DNA from: Plakobranchus ocellatus
Lineage: Eukaryota; Mollusca; Gastropoda; Plakobranchidae
Assembly: GCA_019648995.1 (NCBI GenBank)
Contig: BLXT01007071.1
Coordinates: 1,576,199-1,635,897 of the forward strand
Direction: 5' to 3'
DNA length: 59,699 nt
A model generated the notes under the pieces. It did not search any database, was not told the origin of the DNA, and worked only from the letters and a program-made list of their open reading frames with translations. A program made the position numbers and the translations under genes. Of this stretch, positions 1-13,500 are shown one piece after another (position 1 is the first letter of the stretch; each line of letters begins with the position of its first letter).

Positions 1-432
1 GCTTTTTCAAAATGTAAAAATGAACAAATTTTCTTTTTTGATATATAATTTGTATGGTTTTATCCTGTAGAAAATTTCTATATTGCTTTTTACAAAATGA
101 TAGCCAATTTTAGAAAAATCCCATTCTACCCCTGTGTCCAGTTGTAAAATACGTGTGGGTAGTGAATCAGTTAATGTTACCAGGAAAGCAAGATTTGCAA
201 GATCTATGTTTTTTTTGCCTGCATTAACAATAGGCAAATGTTGAATGTGTGTTTATATAATGTACACTTTCTCTTTTTTCTGCCTGTACTTTACTAAAGT
301 AAAATTTTCCTTTTTGTTTTCATCTATAAAAATTAGATCATATATAAGCATTAACTCCATTCATTTATAAATATATATATATGGGAAGATAATTTTTATT
401 TTGTCATGAATATGAATTTGTTTATCGTACAG
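1..432. other. Intron upstream of exon 1 (partial)
   Basis: AT-rich sequence ending in the acceptor tttatcgtacag. There is a 76-codon antisense open frame at 7-237 without a recognisable product; its amino-acid mix looks superficially protein-like, but it has no splice or homology support. No promoter or repeat was recognised. Confidence 0.7.
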
Positions 433-1593
433 GGACAGATGCTTTGGATTCAGTAAGTAAATTCTTGAGTATGGCAGCTACACCTCAGTCAGGGGCAGAT
501 CTGCAGGGCCAACGTCTGGCCTCCCAGTTGCTCCTTGCTGTGGGCATGCAGCGAGGCCTTCTGAGACACCTCCTGGCATGGGTGCAGTTGGCTTTGTCTG
601 TCTCTGCCACTGCTCAGACCGAGGCCAGAAAAGCAGAAAGTCTTGTGGGCCAAGACAAAGACAACAAGCTGGGTCGAATTGAAAACAGCTTTTTCAGGAC
701 AGTGCTTGTACAAATGATTGACAAGACAGTAAGTATGTTTTAGACTTTATGATATAAGATTATGTTATATTTTAAGAGATGGCAGTAGTTAATCAGAGTT
801 CATGTGAAAATTTTTTGTCAATATAAAGATGGGAGGCCTGAATAGCATCTGTGGATAAAAGTCAAAATATTTAATTTTCAACAATGCTGATGCACTTTCA
901 GACAGCATTCAGCTCAATCTTGATACTTGGATTTTATGTTATTGAAATATGTTTTTTTAATTAAAAAATTTTTTTTTATTTTAGATAAGTTGACCCTGTT
1001 ATTGTCCTTGACTCCTTCTGGCTTTCTTTTCTTCACAATTTGTTGGCAGAAATTTCTAAAGAAGATTAATGTAGTGCGTTTTCTATGTAACATTATGTCC
1101 TTTATCTACAGCATAACAAAAGTTATTGTGTGCAGTAATCCCATCATTTGTGAAATGTAGCAACCAAATGTCTGCTTATTCCTCTTTGGGGGTGGGGAGT
1201 CACCAGATTCAAAGCTTGCCTAATGTTTTATTTGTGTACTGCCCATAAATATTACTCACATACACAATTTGTTGTGTTGGTAGGTTGTCATTATCACTGA
1301 TATTAAAAAAGTGTGTATGAAAATTATTCTGTATTTCCTGGCTGTACAAAAAATTTATTTTATTCAAGAATGTACCATCATATACACCTTTAGTGCAAAC
1401 ACAAAATCAGTTCTTTCAAACATGCCAACTATCTGTCTACTTATCTACAGAATGTGGTTGATGCATCTTTTTCAACTAATAACTATTTTTGCTTATGTAG
1501 GGTGGGGCTACAAGAGTACCAAGGACTCATCTGACTGTTGATGAGGATGGTTTGATTCCTATGTTTGAAGCTGCGATGTTTCTTCTTGAAGAG
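433..1593 (+). CDS. HERC1: HERC1 exons 1-2: N-terminal helical region before RLD1
   Basis: Exon 1 is 433-728 (two nucleotides complete an upstream codon; acceptor tcgtacag, donor gtaagt) and exon 2 is 1501-1593, both ending in phase 0. The peptide contains [19 protein letters not shown], close to the human SGAD..RRLASELLLGLAAQRG stretch, then FFRTVLVQM and [11 protein letters not shown], matching the human helices that precede the first propeller. Leucine-rich helices suggest an armadillo-like packing surface; no catalytic residues are expected. The true N-terminus needs upstream exons: the in-window Met codons are internal. Intron 1 (729-1500) and intron 2 (1594-2222) hold only AT-rich sequence with no recognisable repeat. 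Confidence 0.93.
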
Positions 1594-4500
1594 GTAAATC
1601 TCTCATTTCTCTATATTTTCCTAGATGTCTTACTGCTCCTAACAGCAAAATGCTAATATGTCACCAACTTTTAATTTTTTTTTTAAAAGCTTTTTACAGT
1701 AAAGACTCATCAATGCTCCTTATTTTCAGGGATTCCAAAACTTGCAACTCTACAAGGAGCATACAAATTTGTAATTTCTGCCATTTTATCTTTTAGCATT
1801 CTCATGTAACAATTAAAGAAGAAAAAAACATTTTTTTTTTAAAGAAACCATGTTAGAGGGTGTAAACTGTTATGATTTGAATTTCTGTCCCTATACACTT
1901 TTCAATTCTTGTTTCTCTTTGCATGTGTTTACAAATACAATAAAAACAACTTGTCTAAAATTTTCAAAATCCATCTACAATTATCTTTTGACAGTTTGAA
2001 CTAAAATTTTATGGTGCATTTGTGTGAGGAGCACTAAAAACCAAAGGAGACATCTTTGATTTTATTTTGGATTTCATATTTGAGCCAAAATTGATACAAT
2101 GATAGATTAATGATGTTTGTAATATACTTATATCACACCTGAACATTCCCCAGAACACAGGAAAACTATACCTTTTATGTTTCTGAGCAGCTTTTACACT
2201 ATGCCCTTTGCTACCGTTTCAGCTCCACTGTGCTGCAGAGGAGTATACCAGCTCGGGTACATCTCTCAGAGAAGATAGCTCTTTGGCAGGGAATCCTGGC
2301 AGCAAGAATGGCCAGCAGAACTCACCAGCAGATGTCTATATATGGGGCAGTAACAGCAGTCATCAACTGGCTGAGGGCAGTCAGGAGAAAATACTCACAC
2401 CTATGTTCTCTACAGTGTTTGCTGATTGTCAACAGGTTATAACCAGATTGTGGAAGAAATTTGCATGATTAGAATTTTTTTCTTTAGGCTGGTTGTAATT
2501 TTTCTCGACCCCACCCCCACTCCTCCCGCCTTCGAAAAGGATATAAAGCAGAAGAACACTCATAGAGAAATGGCATGCAATGTTTTGTGTAAAATAAATA
2601 CAAAACAAACTTTACAATCAGAAGAAAAATTATGTCAAACATATGTTATAATTTATATGAAAGAACCAAAAAGAATCCATTCTAGTAAAAGTATATTTTT
2701 GTTATATGTCTTAACATTTTGATCAATATGTGATTATGTTTTTTTTTTTTTAATTTAATTTAATTTATTGTGAATCCAACAAGGTGGAAGCTGGTCAGTT
2801 CTGCTCTTTTCTATTGCACCCGGATGGGAGTGTGAGTGCTTGTGGGAAGGGCAGCTACGGCCGCCTTGGACTTGGTGACTCAAACAATCAGACTCTTCCC
2901 AAAAAAGTGACATTTGAGCCTCCAAAAGTTATCAAAAAGATTGCTTCATCCAAGGGCTCTGATGGCCACACTCTTGCCTTAACTACTGAGGGAGAACTCT
3001 TTAGTTGGGGTGATGGTAGGTATATTTTGTAAACAGACTTTAAGACAAAAATTATAAAGAAAAATGCTTGTTGATTCTGTCCCTTTATTTTTTTACTTTA
3101 AAAATTTTATATTCAAGACATCTTCAGTTGAAAAGTTTATTTTGTAAACAAACATAAGTCAAAGATGTAAAAGAAAAAGCCTGTTGACTTTGTCCCTTCA
3201 TTTTTTAAAAAATGTTATATTCCCAGGACATCTTCTCTAAAAATGAGTCTAAGTTGATAATTTCTTTTTTGTCAATTGTCATCACTTTTTGTTGTTGTTG
3301 TCATCAAAGCCTTTAAGTTCATAATGCATACAGCATAGTGAATTTGTTTCTTTCATTGCATAAATTTGCAAGTTATCTGCAGCGATTGAGTGACTTTTTT
3401 GAGAAAGGGGCAAATAGGTTGGGGATTTTAATGTATTTAAAAGAAAAGAATGTAAATCTTCTAAATTTGGATTGAAAGACAAATTCATTATGATCAAAGC
3501 ATCTAAGGTAACAAAAACTTAGCATTGATTGCTCTTAAAAAAGTTTATGATGGTGAGACAGAATCCCCCCCCCCCCCAACAAAGGCTTAGAATTAATGTT
3601 CAATGTCAGTGGCATACAGTTCAAACCTTGATTTTTTATAGATTCAACCATTTTTTAATTTGTAGAGGCTTATATTTCACACGCATTATGTGCAGTTGAT
3701 CCTCTTTCATGTCTTTGTATAAAAAAGCCCTCAGTGCCTGAAAAGAAATGAATGTCTCTCTCTTGTAGGGGACTATGGAAAATTGGGACTTGGTGGAAAT
3801 CACACTCAAAAGTTCCCAAAAATAATTCAGGGACCCTTGAGTTCAAAGGTGAGTTCATACCATTATGCCTTTATATTTTTTTTAGTGAGTTAAGTAAAGT
3901 GTCTTGTAAAACTAAATAGAATGAAAAATTTGTTGTATTAAGTGTGTGAGACAAAATCTGCAAAATTTTCAAAACACCTTTTTTTTTATATGCTATGAAG
4001 CTTATCTAGCAATCAAATGATTTTAATACTATTTGAAACTAATATTTATTTTATTTGTCCTGCAACAAAACTTTTAGTGACTTAGTAGCTAATCTATATG
4101 AGTGCATGTGTATTTATAAATGTAGCTCTCTCGATCTGTATACTCAATGTAATTTTTTTTATCCAGGTCGTAAAGTGCATGTCTGCAGGCTACAGACACA
4201 GCGCTGCTGTCACTGTTGATGGGGAATTGTATACTTGGGGAGAAGGGGACTATGGCAGGCTAGGTATGTGTAATACATTTAACAAGTTTTTTTTATGTTT
4301 GTTTCTTTGATTCCATTTCTTAAATGTGAAATCTAATATTCCTGTTTTAAGTCACAAATTGATCTAAAATGTAAGAATTTGAATAAAGACCTAAAAACTC
4401 TGAAAATAAAACCTGAGGTGGGCAGCCTCTACCCCTGGTATATAAATCACATAAACCTGTCATATCTTGAACCACAGTTGATGAGTCAGAACTAATAATT

Positions 4501-7500
4501 AAAAATAAAGTAATTAAGGACTTGCAATGTATTTTACAATTTAAAAAATTAAACGTTGGTTACTAAAGTATGCAGAAGAAACAATAAAAAAATTGTTTCA
4601 ACATACCCTTTAAAAAGACCGTTTTTGTTTTGATAAAGCAAATAATTTGTGAAGCAAACCCCCCCCCCCAAAAAAAAAAAAAAAATTAAATAACTTAAAG
4701 CAGCATTGTGTAAATAATTAAACTGAGCAAATCATCGGTACATTTTTTTAATTTACCTCAATCACAAGAATGATTATGAAAGATTTTTTTTTTACTTTCT
4801 GAAGGACATGGTGACAAGATATCTCGCAACATACCTAAACAAGTAAAAGATATAGGCCTAGTGGGACAGGTTGCCTGTGGAAGTTCTCACACATTAGCTG
4901 TCTCACAAGATGGGAAAACTGTGTGGTCATTTGGAGGAGGTGATAATGGTATGGAAATATTTTTTAACTATTATCATTTCTTGTAAGAGGCAAAATCACA
5001 GATAAATTATACATAAATTCCTCAACAGGCATTATCAGTTCATAAAGAACTTTTTCTAATTTGCATTGATCTTAAAAAAGCTCATGAAGGTTAACTCCAT
5101 CTTGTATCGTTAACTTGAATAAATGAAAAAAAAATACTGATTCAGAAATATGATTTTAGTGTGCGCGTTAAATGTCAAGAACTTTAAAACCACATTTTGA
5201 ATATTAATAATATGGAGTTCTGTCTGCATTATCTGCAGGCAAGCTAGGCCATGGGGACATGAGTCGCCAGACTAAACCAACAGCCATTGAGACATTTTCA
5301 GGCATGTATATTCGGAAGGTAGCCTGCAGCAGTCAATCTTCACTTGCTCTGACATCAGCTGGTCAGGTAAAACAGTCAGTGATATAAGCACACATTCATT
5401 TCCTGTCTACAGCTCCTTAAATGTAGCAATTGTAAAAGATTTAACTCCAAGATAGGGAAATAAGTTTTAGACTATTCAGAAAAAAAAAATGGAAACAGTG
5501 GAAAAGTTTTAACATTTTGACATTAATATCCTCATATGTTTGCAAAACCAGTTCTGTCATGATTATAGATCAGGCTTTTTTCTTTTTTTTTTTTTAAATC
5601 TTATTAATTTTTTTTTGTCATAGATACTTTGAAAGATGATGATTCATTATATTTTGAATGCCAGGTGTTTGCATGGGGAAGTGGATCTTGCCTTGGCTTT
5701 GGGTTATCTGACTCTGCAACCATGACACCCAAACTAATTGAGGATTTTCAAGGAATCCGAATTATGGACATAACCTGTGGTGACAGCCATTGTTTGGCTC
5801 TTTCCCATGGTAAAAATATGTCTCTCTCTTTATGGCATCAACACTACTTTTGAGATATGTAATTTTTAATTGGTGCTGAAAACATTATGCTGTTTTAGAA
5901 AGTGGAGAAGGTTAATGGAGTAGGTTTGTTTTCAATTAAAAAAAAAAAAAAAAGCAACATCAATGAAATAGATAAATTATGCTCATGGTAAAAAAGAATG
6001 CCTATTTGTAAAGTTTTTTTTTCAATAATAAAAAGTAATTCCAATGGCATAGATAAATTATGTTCATGGCAAAGAGGAATAACTGTCTCTTAACAATTAT
6101 TCTAATTAGTCGTATCTGCACCACACAAATCAGTGTACAATTCTTGTAACTTCTTAAATCAGTGAATAAAGTATACCTCTCTTGGTTTTTTGAAAAAGAA
6201 AAAAAAGGGACATTAAATATATGTGTCTAGTGTACAACCAAGAAAACCTTTGGTGATTCTAGTTTTTTAGTCATCATAATAGGCTGCCAAGAAATTTCAT
6301 ATTTTCCTAATTAATATTATGTGCAAGCTGTTATATTCATTACATCCTAAGTTCATTTGAAGCTGTGAGTCATTATTGGTATCCTCAGACAATGAAGTAT
6401 TTGCCTGGGGCAACAATGCAATGGGGCAATGTGGACAGGGACATGCTCAGAGTCCTGTGACTAAACCACGTAAAGTCATCGGGTTGGAGGGTGTTCAAAT
6501 CCAGCAAATTTCTGCCGGCACATCGCACAGTTGTGCTACAACAGCTTTACCATATGATCGGTATAAAATTTTGATTTTTTGTAGGCTTTGAAAACGTAGT
6601 GTCAAGATTGTAGCATAATTTGCTGAAATTCAGACTTTCAAAAAAGTTATGCTTCTTATCATCACTAAATCTTATGAAATTCAAAGAGAGTCTCATTTGT
6701 AAAAACCATAGTACCCAAGCTTTGAAGTTCATTGTGTTCAAGATTAAAAGAAAACACATTGATTTCTAAATGATTACATGAGTAACAAAAGATGATAAAG
6801 ATGGTCTCCGTGGGTATATGAATTTTATGAGAAATTGATTCCATAACATTTCCATGTATTAATTATGATTTGACTGGAGGCAAGTGGCCAAATTTATGCC
6901 TCTTTGGTGTATGTGTGTGAGCAGACAGGTGATAGCATGGCACCGACCATTTTGTGTGGACCTTCAGGAAGCAACGTTTTCAGTGCTTGGTGCTTTTCTT
7001 GAACAGTACTGTGGAGGGTTTGATCACCCACAACCACCATTGCCTTTTTCTAACAAGCAGTAAGTTTTCTTTAAATATTTCTAGTTTGTTTTACGTCCCC
7101 TAAGCTTTTACGGAAAACTTATTCTAAGTTTTCTTTTTGTTTTTGACTTCTTGTTATATTTCTTGGCTAACTATATATAAGCCAAGCAGGAGAAGACAAC
7201 TCAAACAAATCGAAACCTCTTTTAATTGTGCCGTTCCAATTGAATTGAAATAGAAATGGTTAATGCTTAATACTGAAGTAAACTCAGGTATTTATTTTCA
7301 TGCAAAGATCTAAATACTTTCTATAAAAAAGGGAAACAATATTTTCACCAATGTAATTTTGGATATCTTTCATTATTTTTTCAGGTAGACTAGCAGCTTG
7401 TTTTGTGAGAGTGTTACTTTTGATCTATGAGGCACCCGGGTCATCTTTTTTGTAAAAGTAGACAGTGTCTTAAAATAAATCTATATATGCAAAAAATCTT

Positions 7501-10500
7501 TAATGCTTTTACTTTATTACATAAAAGTTTGATTGCACATTTATACATAGCTAAATGCAGCTAAACTGCTATTTTTGTTTCTCCAGACAACACCAACATT
7601 TTGTGCTTCTGTGCCTTAAGCTGCTAACATCTCACCTGTCTCTAGCCCTAACATGTGGTCTTGGCAGTGAGGTTCTTGGAAACCAGACCAGGCCTCTTAG
7701 AATCCTTCTTTTTAGATTAATAGATACCAATACACCAGAGCTCATTCAAAAGGTAAAGATTTCTAACTTTGAAAAAAAANNNNAAAAAAAATGAACATAG
7801 AACTGTGCCAATCCATGTTTTGCTAGCTAATTCAGCACTATAGCAATACAATTTCACTTAAAAAGAAAATGTGGATACTCCTGGAAAATGTATAGATTTA
7901 AACAGACTTTTTGAAAAATTTAAAAAAATTTTTTTTATAATCAAGGTAAAAATATTAGGCATGCTGTAGACGAAGATTTAAAATTAACTTTTCAACTGCA
8001 GCACCAATTTCAAAGACAAAATAAAATTAATGAAATCATACCCTCCTGCTTACACACAAATGTTGATTCTTATTTCAAAATGAAATTAGTAACATCATAC
8101 CCTTCTGCTACACTCTGTTGTTGATTTTTATTTCAAAATGAAATTAGTAATGCCATGTCCTTCTGCTTACACTGTTGTTGATTTTTATTTCAAAATGAAA
8201 TTAGTAACATGATATCCTTCTGCTTACATTCTGTTGTGATATTTTATTTCAATTTTAAATTTAAACATTAATCTTTCACAAAGGGTATAATTTTTATTCC
8301 TTGGCTCAAAGTCATTTTTAAGCAGTAACAGAAGTTCCTCATAATCATCTTATCTGATTGTCTCTTACTCTATAAAACTGTTCATGATTTATTGCCTTTC
8401 AAGGCTGTAACAGATACACTAAATATTGGAGCCTCACTTCTCTTGCCTCCACTGCGTGAAAGGATGGAATTGCTTCATTCTTTACTACCTCAAGGTCCAG
8501 ACAGCTGGGACAGCTTAACAAAAGGCCAAGTACATGATGGATTGTAACTTATTTAGATATTAAATTCGAACCAGGCTTGTTAAGGTCTTATGCAGCATAA
8601 AGGCATAACACTTTTTAGACCATTCATATCATTTCAAACATACAAATAACACTTCCTTTTAGAATCATGCATTTTAATAATAATGTCTGTTAATTTTTTT
8701 GGGCTCTGGTATAATCTTTACATAATGGTGCCCACAACTTACTTCCATTTCTAATTTGCACCTTTGCAAAAGCTGTGAAAAGGGATAATGATTGGTACAC
8801 AATCTTTAAAATAAATAATTTCTACCTGTAAGCCCTTTAGATAAGTTTTAAGATAAATAAAATCTTGATAAACTTCATTGAAAAAAGGCCTTATGAAATG
8901 TTACAAAGCCCTGTTTCATTAAGAAATTATTTTTATGTACTTTAAAATGTATCTGCTTTCTTTTTTTTTATATTTTTTGAAATATGAAAGATGAAACACT
9001 TTTTGGGGGTCAATTTTACTATTGTGACTTTTTAATGTACTAATTCCTAATTTTGCTCAAGCTATAAAAGTTTCAGTCAAACTCAATTCTTCTGCTTGTG
9101 TGACCAAGCAAATTGCCAATTTTTATCATTTGTTGCATAAATTCTGGGTAATGAATTGTTTATCAATCTTGGTTGTACAGCGCATGCAGCTTAGCATCAT
9201 CCTAACAAGCCTCCAAGACAATCAACACATTGCAGCCCTTCTTGGCCTGTCTCAATTCAAAATGGTGTCCTCAGCAAGCACAAACTCACCAACCCTTTCT
9301 TCAGCTGACTTAGGGGGAGATACTGCTCTGGATCTGCAGCTGGCAGAGTTACTAATGAAGACCATTCTGCGCAATCTGGCAGCGCACACTGTGAGACTCT
9401 CCACCACTTTTGTTATGTTTTTTTTTCAAAGGATGAAAAGGAGAGTAAAAAAAAAATTACTAAAACTGCACATGATTAAGTGTACATAGGTACCTTATCC
9501 TCCATATTTTTAGTCAATATTTTCTTTCTTATTCTTTTTTTCAAGTTTGCAAGTCTGTTAAAGATTTTTAATGATATCCCATTTTAATTTGAAAATTGCT
9601 TCATTTCTGGTTTTCTGGTTTTTTTAAAAAATCTTCTAAGTAAGTGAATTATAAGAAGCTTTTGGTTTTTTTTTTACATTGTAAACACACAAATCCCCTT
9701 GGTTCATTGAGCTTGCACATTCAAGCTATTTCCACTGAAATCATTTAATTTTGATTTAATATATGTTATCAATACCACACTTTGGTTATTTAAAAAAAAT
9801 TAGGTGGAAGAGAAACCAAGGAATATAAAATGACCAGCTATACCTGTATTTCCAAATCAAATATGTGATTGTATCTTTGGTGCCCAAAACAAAAAAAAAA
9901 TTGCTTGTTGTAAAATGTGCACAATGTTATGTTTTATTTAGAAACCCAACATTTATCAGTTTAAACATGAGAAAATGGATTACAAAAAAAAAAAAAAAAA
10001 TGAGAAAGGAAAACCAGTTGTGAAATTTAATGGATTCAATCAGCAGTAAAAACACATGATATATTGAGGATTTTTTTTCTTTTTCTTTTATTCACAGTGG
10101 AGATCACTAAATGAGTTAGTATCTAAACATGGGAACTCTGGTATCATACCTGTTGAATCGTCACCACCTGCCAATCTACATAATCTCCTCTCCTCCCTTC
10201 AAAAGCACCTGTTGGCTTTCTGTTATAATAAAGCTTTTTCAGACACCAAGGTTAGCTAAACTGTTGTACAAAAAATGTTAATTACTGAAATGATTGCCAA
10301 AAGGCTTATCTGAAAATGCAACCCAACAATCCTAATGCGTTTGGAGTGAATAAGACCAATCAAAAGTGGATTTTACTGTGAAAGAACAAAATGTAAGGAA
10401 CAGGTGGTTAATGCAGCCTCGTTTCTTACATCTTGCTTGAAAGTTTGCTTTCTGGTTTCAGCAGAGATTCACTAATCATAAAATCTATCACTCTCTTCCA

Positions 10501-13500
10501 AGCAGTACTTCTTAGTTTTGTAATTAAACTGTAAGACAAATTTAAATGATTAATTAAAAAATCTCAAAGAATATTTACTGTGAAAAAGAAGCATTTTTAA
10601 ACTTTGTCAATAAATTAGCTTTTCCTGAACTTGGTGTCTATTTTTATTACAGTTTTTTTTTTACTAAAGCTGTTTTTCAGTAGCAACCCAAAGTTTCCTG
10701 CGTAAATTTTGATGTAAGGTCTCATTTCTTTTTGTTTCCTTTATTGTCCTAGTCTGAAAATTCCTGCAGTTCTCTAAACTCACTGTGTTTTTTTTTATGC
10801 TGTGAAAATATGTTATCTTTATTAATTTTGCCTATCTGTTTTAATTTTCCTCATTCAATATACTTTGCTGACTTAAAAAAAGAAAAGCTTAAATTTGGAT
10901 CCATGAAAGAGCAAATTTTTAAAGGACCAGTCTTTTCCTGTTACATCTTCATGCTGTATGTTGTTTCACTTGGCCCTGCAGTTGTCATGTGCAGTAAAGC
11001 ATCTCCACCAGCATCTTATGCTATTACTGCCTGTTTGCGGAGATATCCTCGACCACACAGCCACTATTATTTCAAAGGCAAGAAGCACAGATGATCTCAT
11101 GGAGGAGATAGAGGGTGAGCTATTGTTTTTGTCCTTCGATGGATCAATATTTCATTTACAGATGTGGGGGCAAAAAATCAGCGTGAGTGTTGTCATCATT
11201 ACCTGTCTACCAGTTGCTGTTCCATTCTCAGAATATAGCATCCCTGACCACATGTTGTATGTCTCTTTTTCATTAGCTAACTTGTCACCTTGGATATGTT
11301 AGTCTCATTCTATTTCAAATACCCACTGCAACTCTTTGCCTGAATTACCTAGGGTTTTTTCTCTTCCTCTTTCATGATTTGTTTTGTGTGTCCGAAATAT
11401 TTCCTTTTGATTTCATTTTTCATTCTCTTAGGTACTAGTTTGATCGTATAATGCGTTTTTCTGTGCTTTTTATTTTAAAGTACATAAGGGGAAAAGTGAA
11501 TTAAACCGATCAAAACACAAAGATGAAAACTACTTAAATAGTTTTTTTTTTATATAATCTCTGAAACTGACTTTTTTCAATGAGCTTTTCTTTTTAAGGT
11601 TATAGATACCTTTAATTTTTTTTTTTTTTTCAACTAAATATTTGTCAGTTATAAAACAGTATTTTTAATAGAAAAAAATCTACAATTCTGTCTGCCACGA
11701 CCCACTGCCCCTTCGCAACCAGATTAGGATAATGTCTGTTTTTATGGTAATAGAAATGATGGTAATGGTGAAAAGTATTGCTATGCTTAATTGTACATTA
11801 AAAATAAATGCATCTGTTGCCATCTGCTTCACTAATCATCTCTGGTTACTTTGCTCCCCAGATGTAGTACTACAGTCACCTGCAGGCAAGATGTTGAGCC
11901 ATGTGCTTAATGCTGTTCTTGTACTGCCACTTACCCTAGTCATGCCTGTACTACCCAACATTCTGACACTTCTGCCTCAGCTGGACCACCTGTGCAAATT
12001 GCTTCCAAGCACAGAACGCCTTGAGAGAGCTGAGCTAGAATTTGAAAAAGGCATGTAGTGTTTTTGAAAACCAAATTAATTTCTTTGAATTCTATCTGGG
12101 GCTACTGTATGGATTTATATATATATAGGACTTGAGTATTAGGCATACCTTTGGTTTTATTTTATCTCTCTTAAAATAAAAAATGCCACTCGTGAATGTG
12201 CATTTGTCCTATATTTGGTCTCTTTTTTTTTTTTATATCCATAACTAAATATTTATTCACAAGAAGACTAAAACAGAAAAAGTCATATTCAATAGCAAAT
12301 TTTTCATTGTTGTTATAGAAGTTATAGAAGTTACATTGAATAGCAGAATCTCTATAGGCTTTTTTTCTGTCAATGCCAGGACTTCTCTCAACCACCTTGT
12401 ATATATGTCATCAGACCAGTCCTAATGAATAAGAGGTCATGTGTAAAACCTGTGAGAAAAAAATAATTACAAATTTTTTTTACCCTCTTTGTTCCTATAT
12501 CCTGGCAGAATTACAAAATCTTCATCTAGTTTCCACAAATGCAAAGCTTATTAAATGCAGGTACTGATTGTTTCAATTATTTGAAATATTCAAAATCCAA
12601 CCTATGACTCATCTAGAGTGGTCTAGAAATATAAAATGATGTATATTCATAGTTCTGTAAATCACAAGATTGACCAAAATGATAATTTGCCCCAAAGAAA
12701 CACCTCCACCCCCCAATAATAAATAAATAAATGAAAAACGACTCATATGAAAAGTTGTATTCATAGTTTTTTTTTCTCTATCAACTGTTCAACTTTTTTT
12801 AAAATTCTTATGAATGCTGCAGGGGAAAATGACTCTGGCTTACCAGTACACCAGAAACCTTGGTGTTGGCTGGTAGACCTGGCACGCACCTGTGGCCTGG
12901 TGGTGGGCAGTTGTATCGGTGGAATGTTGCATGGGCCTAAACAAGCTCCATGTGAAGTAGAGTCAGACCACTGGCTCAGCTCTCTTCTCTTCAGTAATGG
13001 TCTGCAGGCACCATACTTACTCAGTTAGTATGAATTTTTTTTTTTTTTATTTATTGGTTTATTTTGTTTTCATAGAATTAAAGGAAAAGCTTTAGATGTA
13101 GCTATGATATGTTTGATTCATTGTGATGAATGGTTATAATAAAAATGTTTTTAAAAAAGTAACAGCTGTTGGTCAAAGCAGCATATTACATTTCAATGAT
13201 AATTTATCCCTTCCATTTCTTGCTCGTTTTCTTTGTCCCCGTTTGCGGGACAGTTATTTTTCCCTATTTTAAATTCTGTCTTCTTCTCTCTATATGTTAA
13301 AGTTCATTTTTTTTTTTTTGCAAAAGGCAACCAGATATCTCTTAGGTCACCCAATTTTATGTTTATATCACAAAATTTAACTTTTCTTTATATACTGTAT
13401 CATTTTTATTAAAGAAAACAAACAAACATGCCATTAAGAATTCATTTAACTTATTTATTTGATATACTTCAATATTTTTTCAACTCCAACATATTTTTTT

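Noticed and set aside
7-237. 76-codon antisense frame at the window start
   Set aside because: It looks protein-like but has no recognisable family, no splice context, and is in an intron.
12991-12997. Alternative exon 18 donor at ctcttca|gtaatg
   Set aside because: In frame, but the later gttagt donor keeps the residues before the conserved helix; kept only as a possible minor site.
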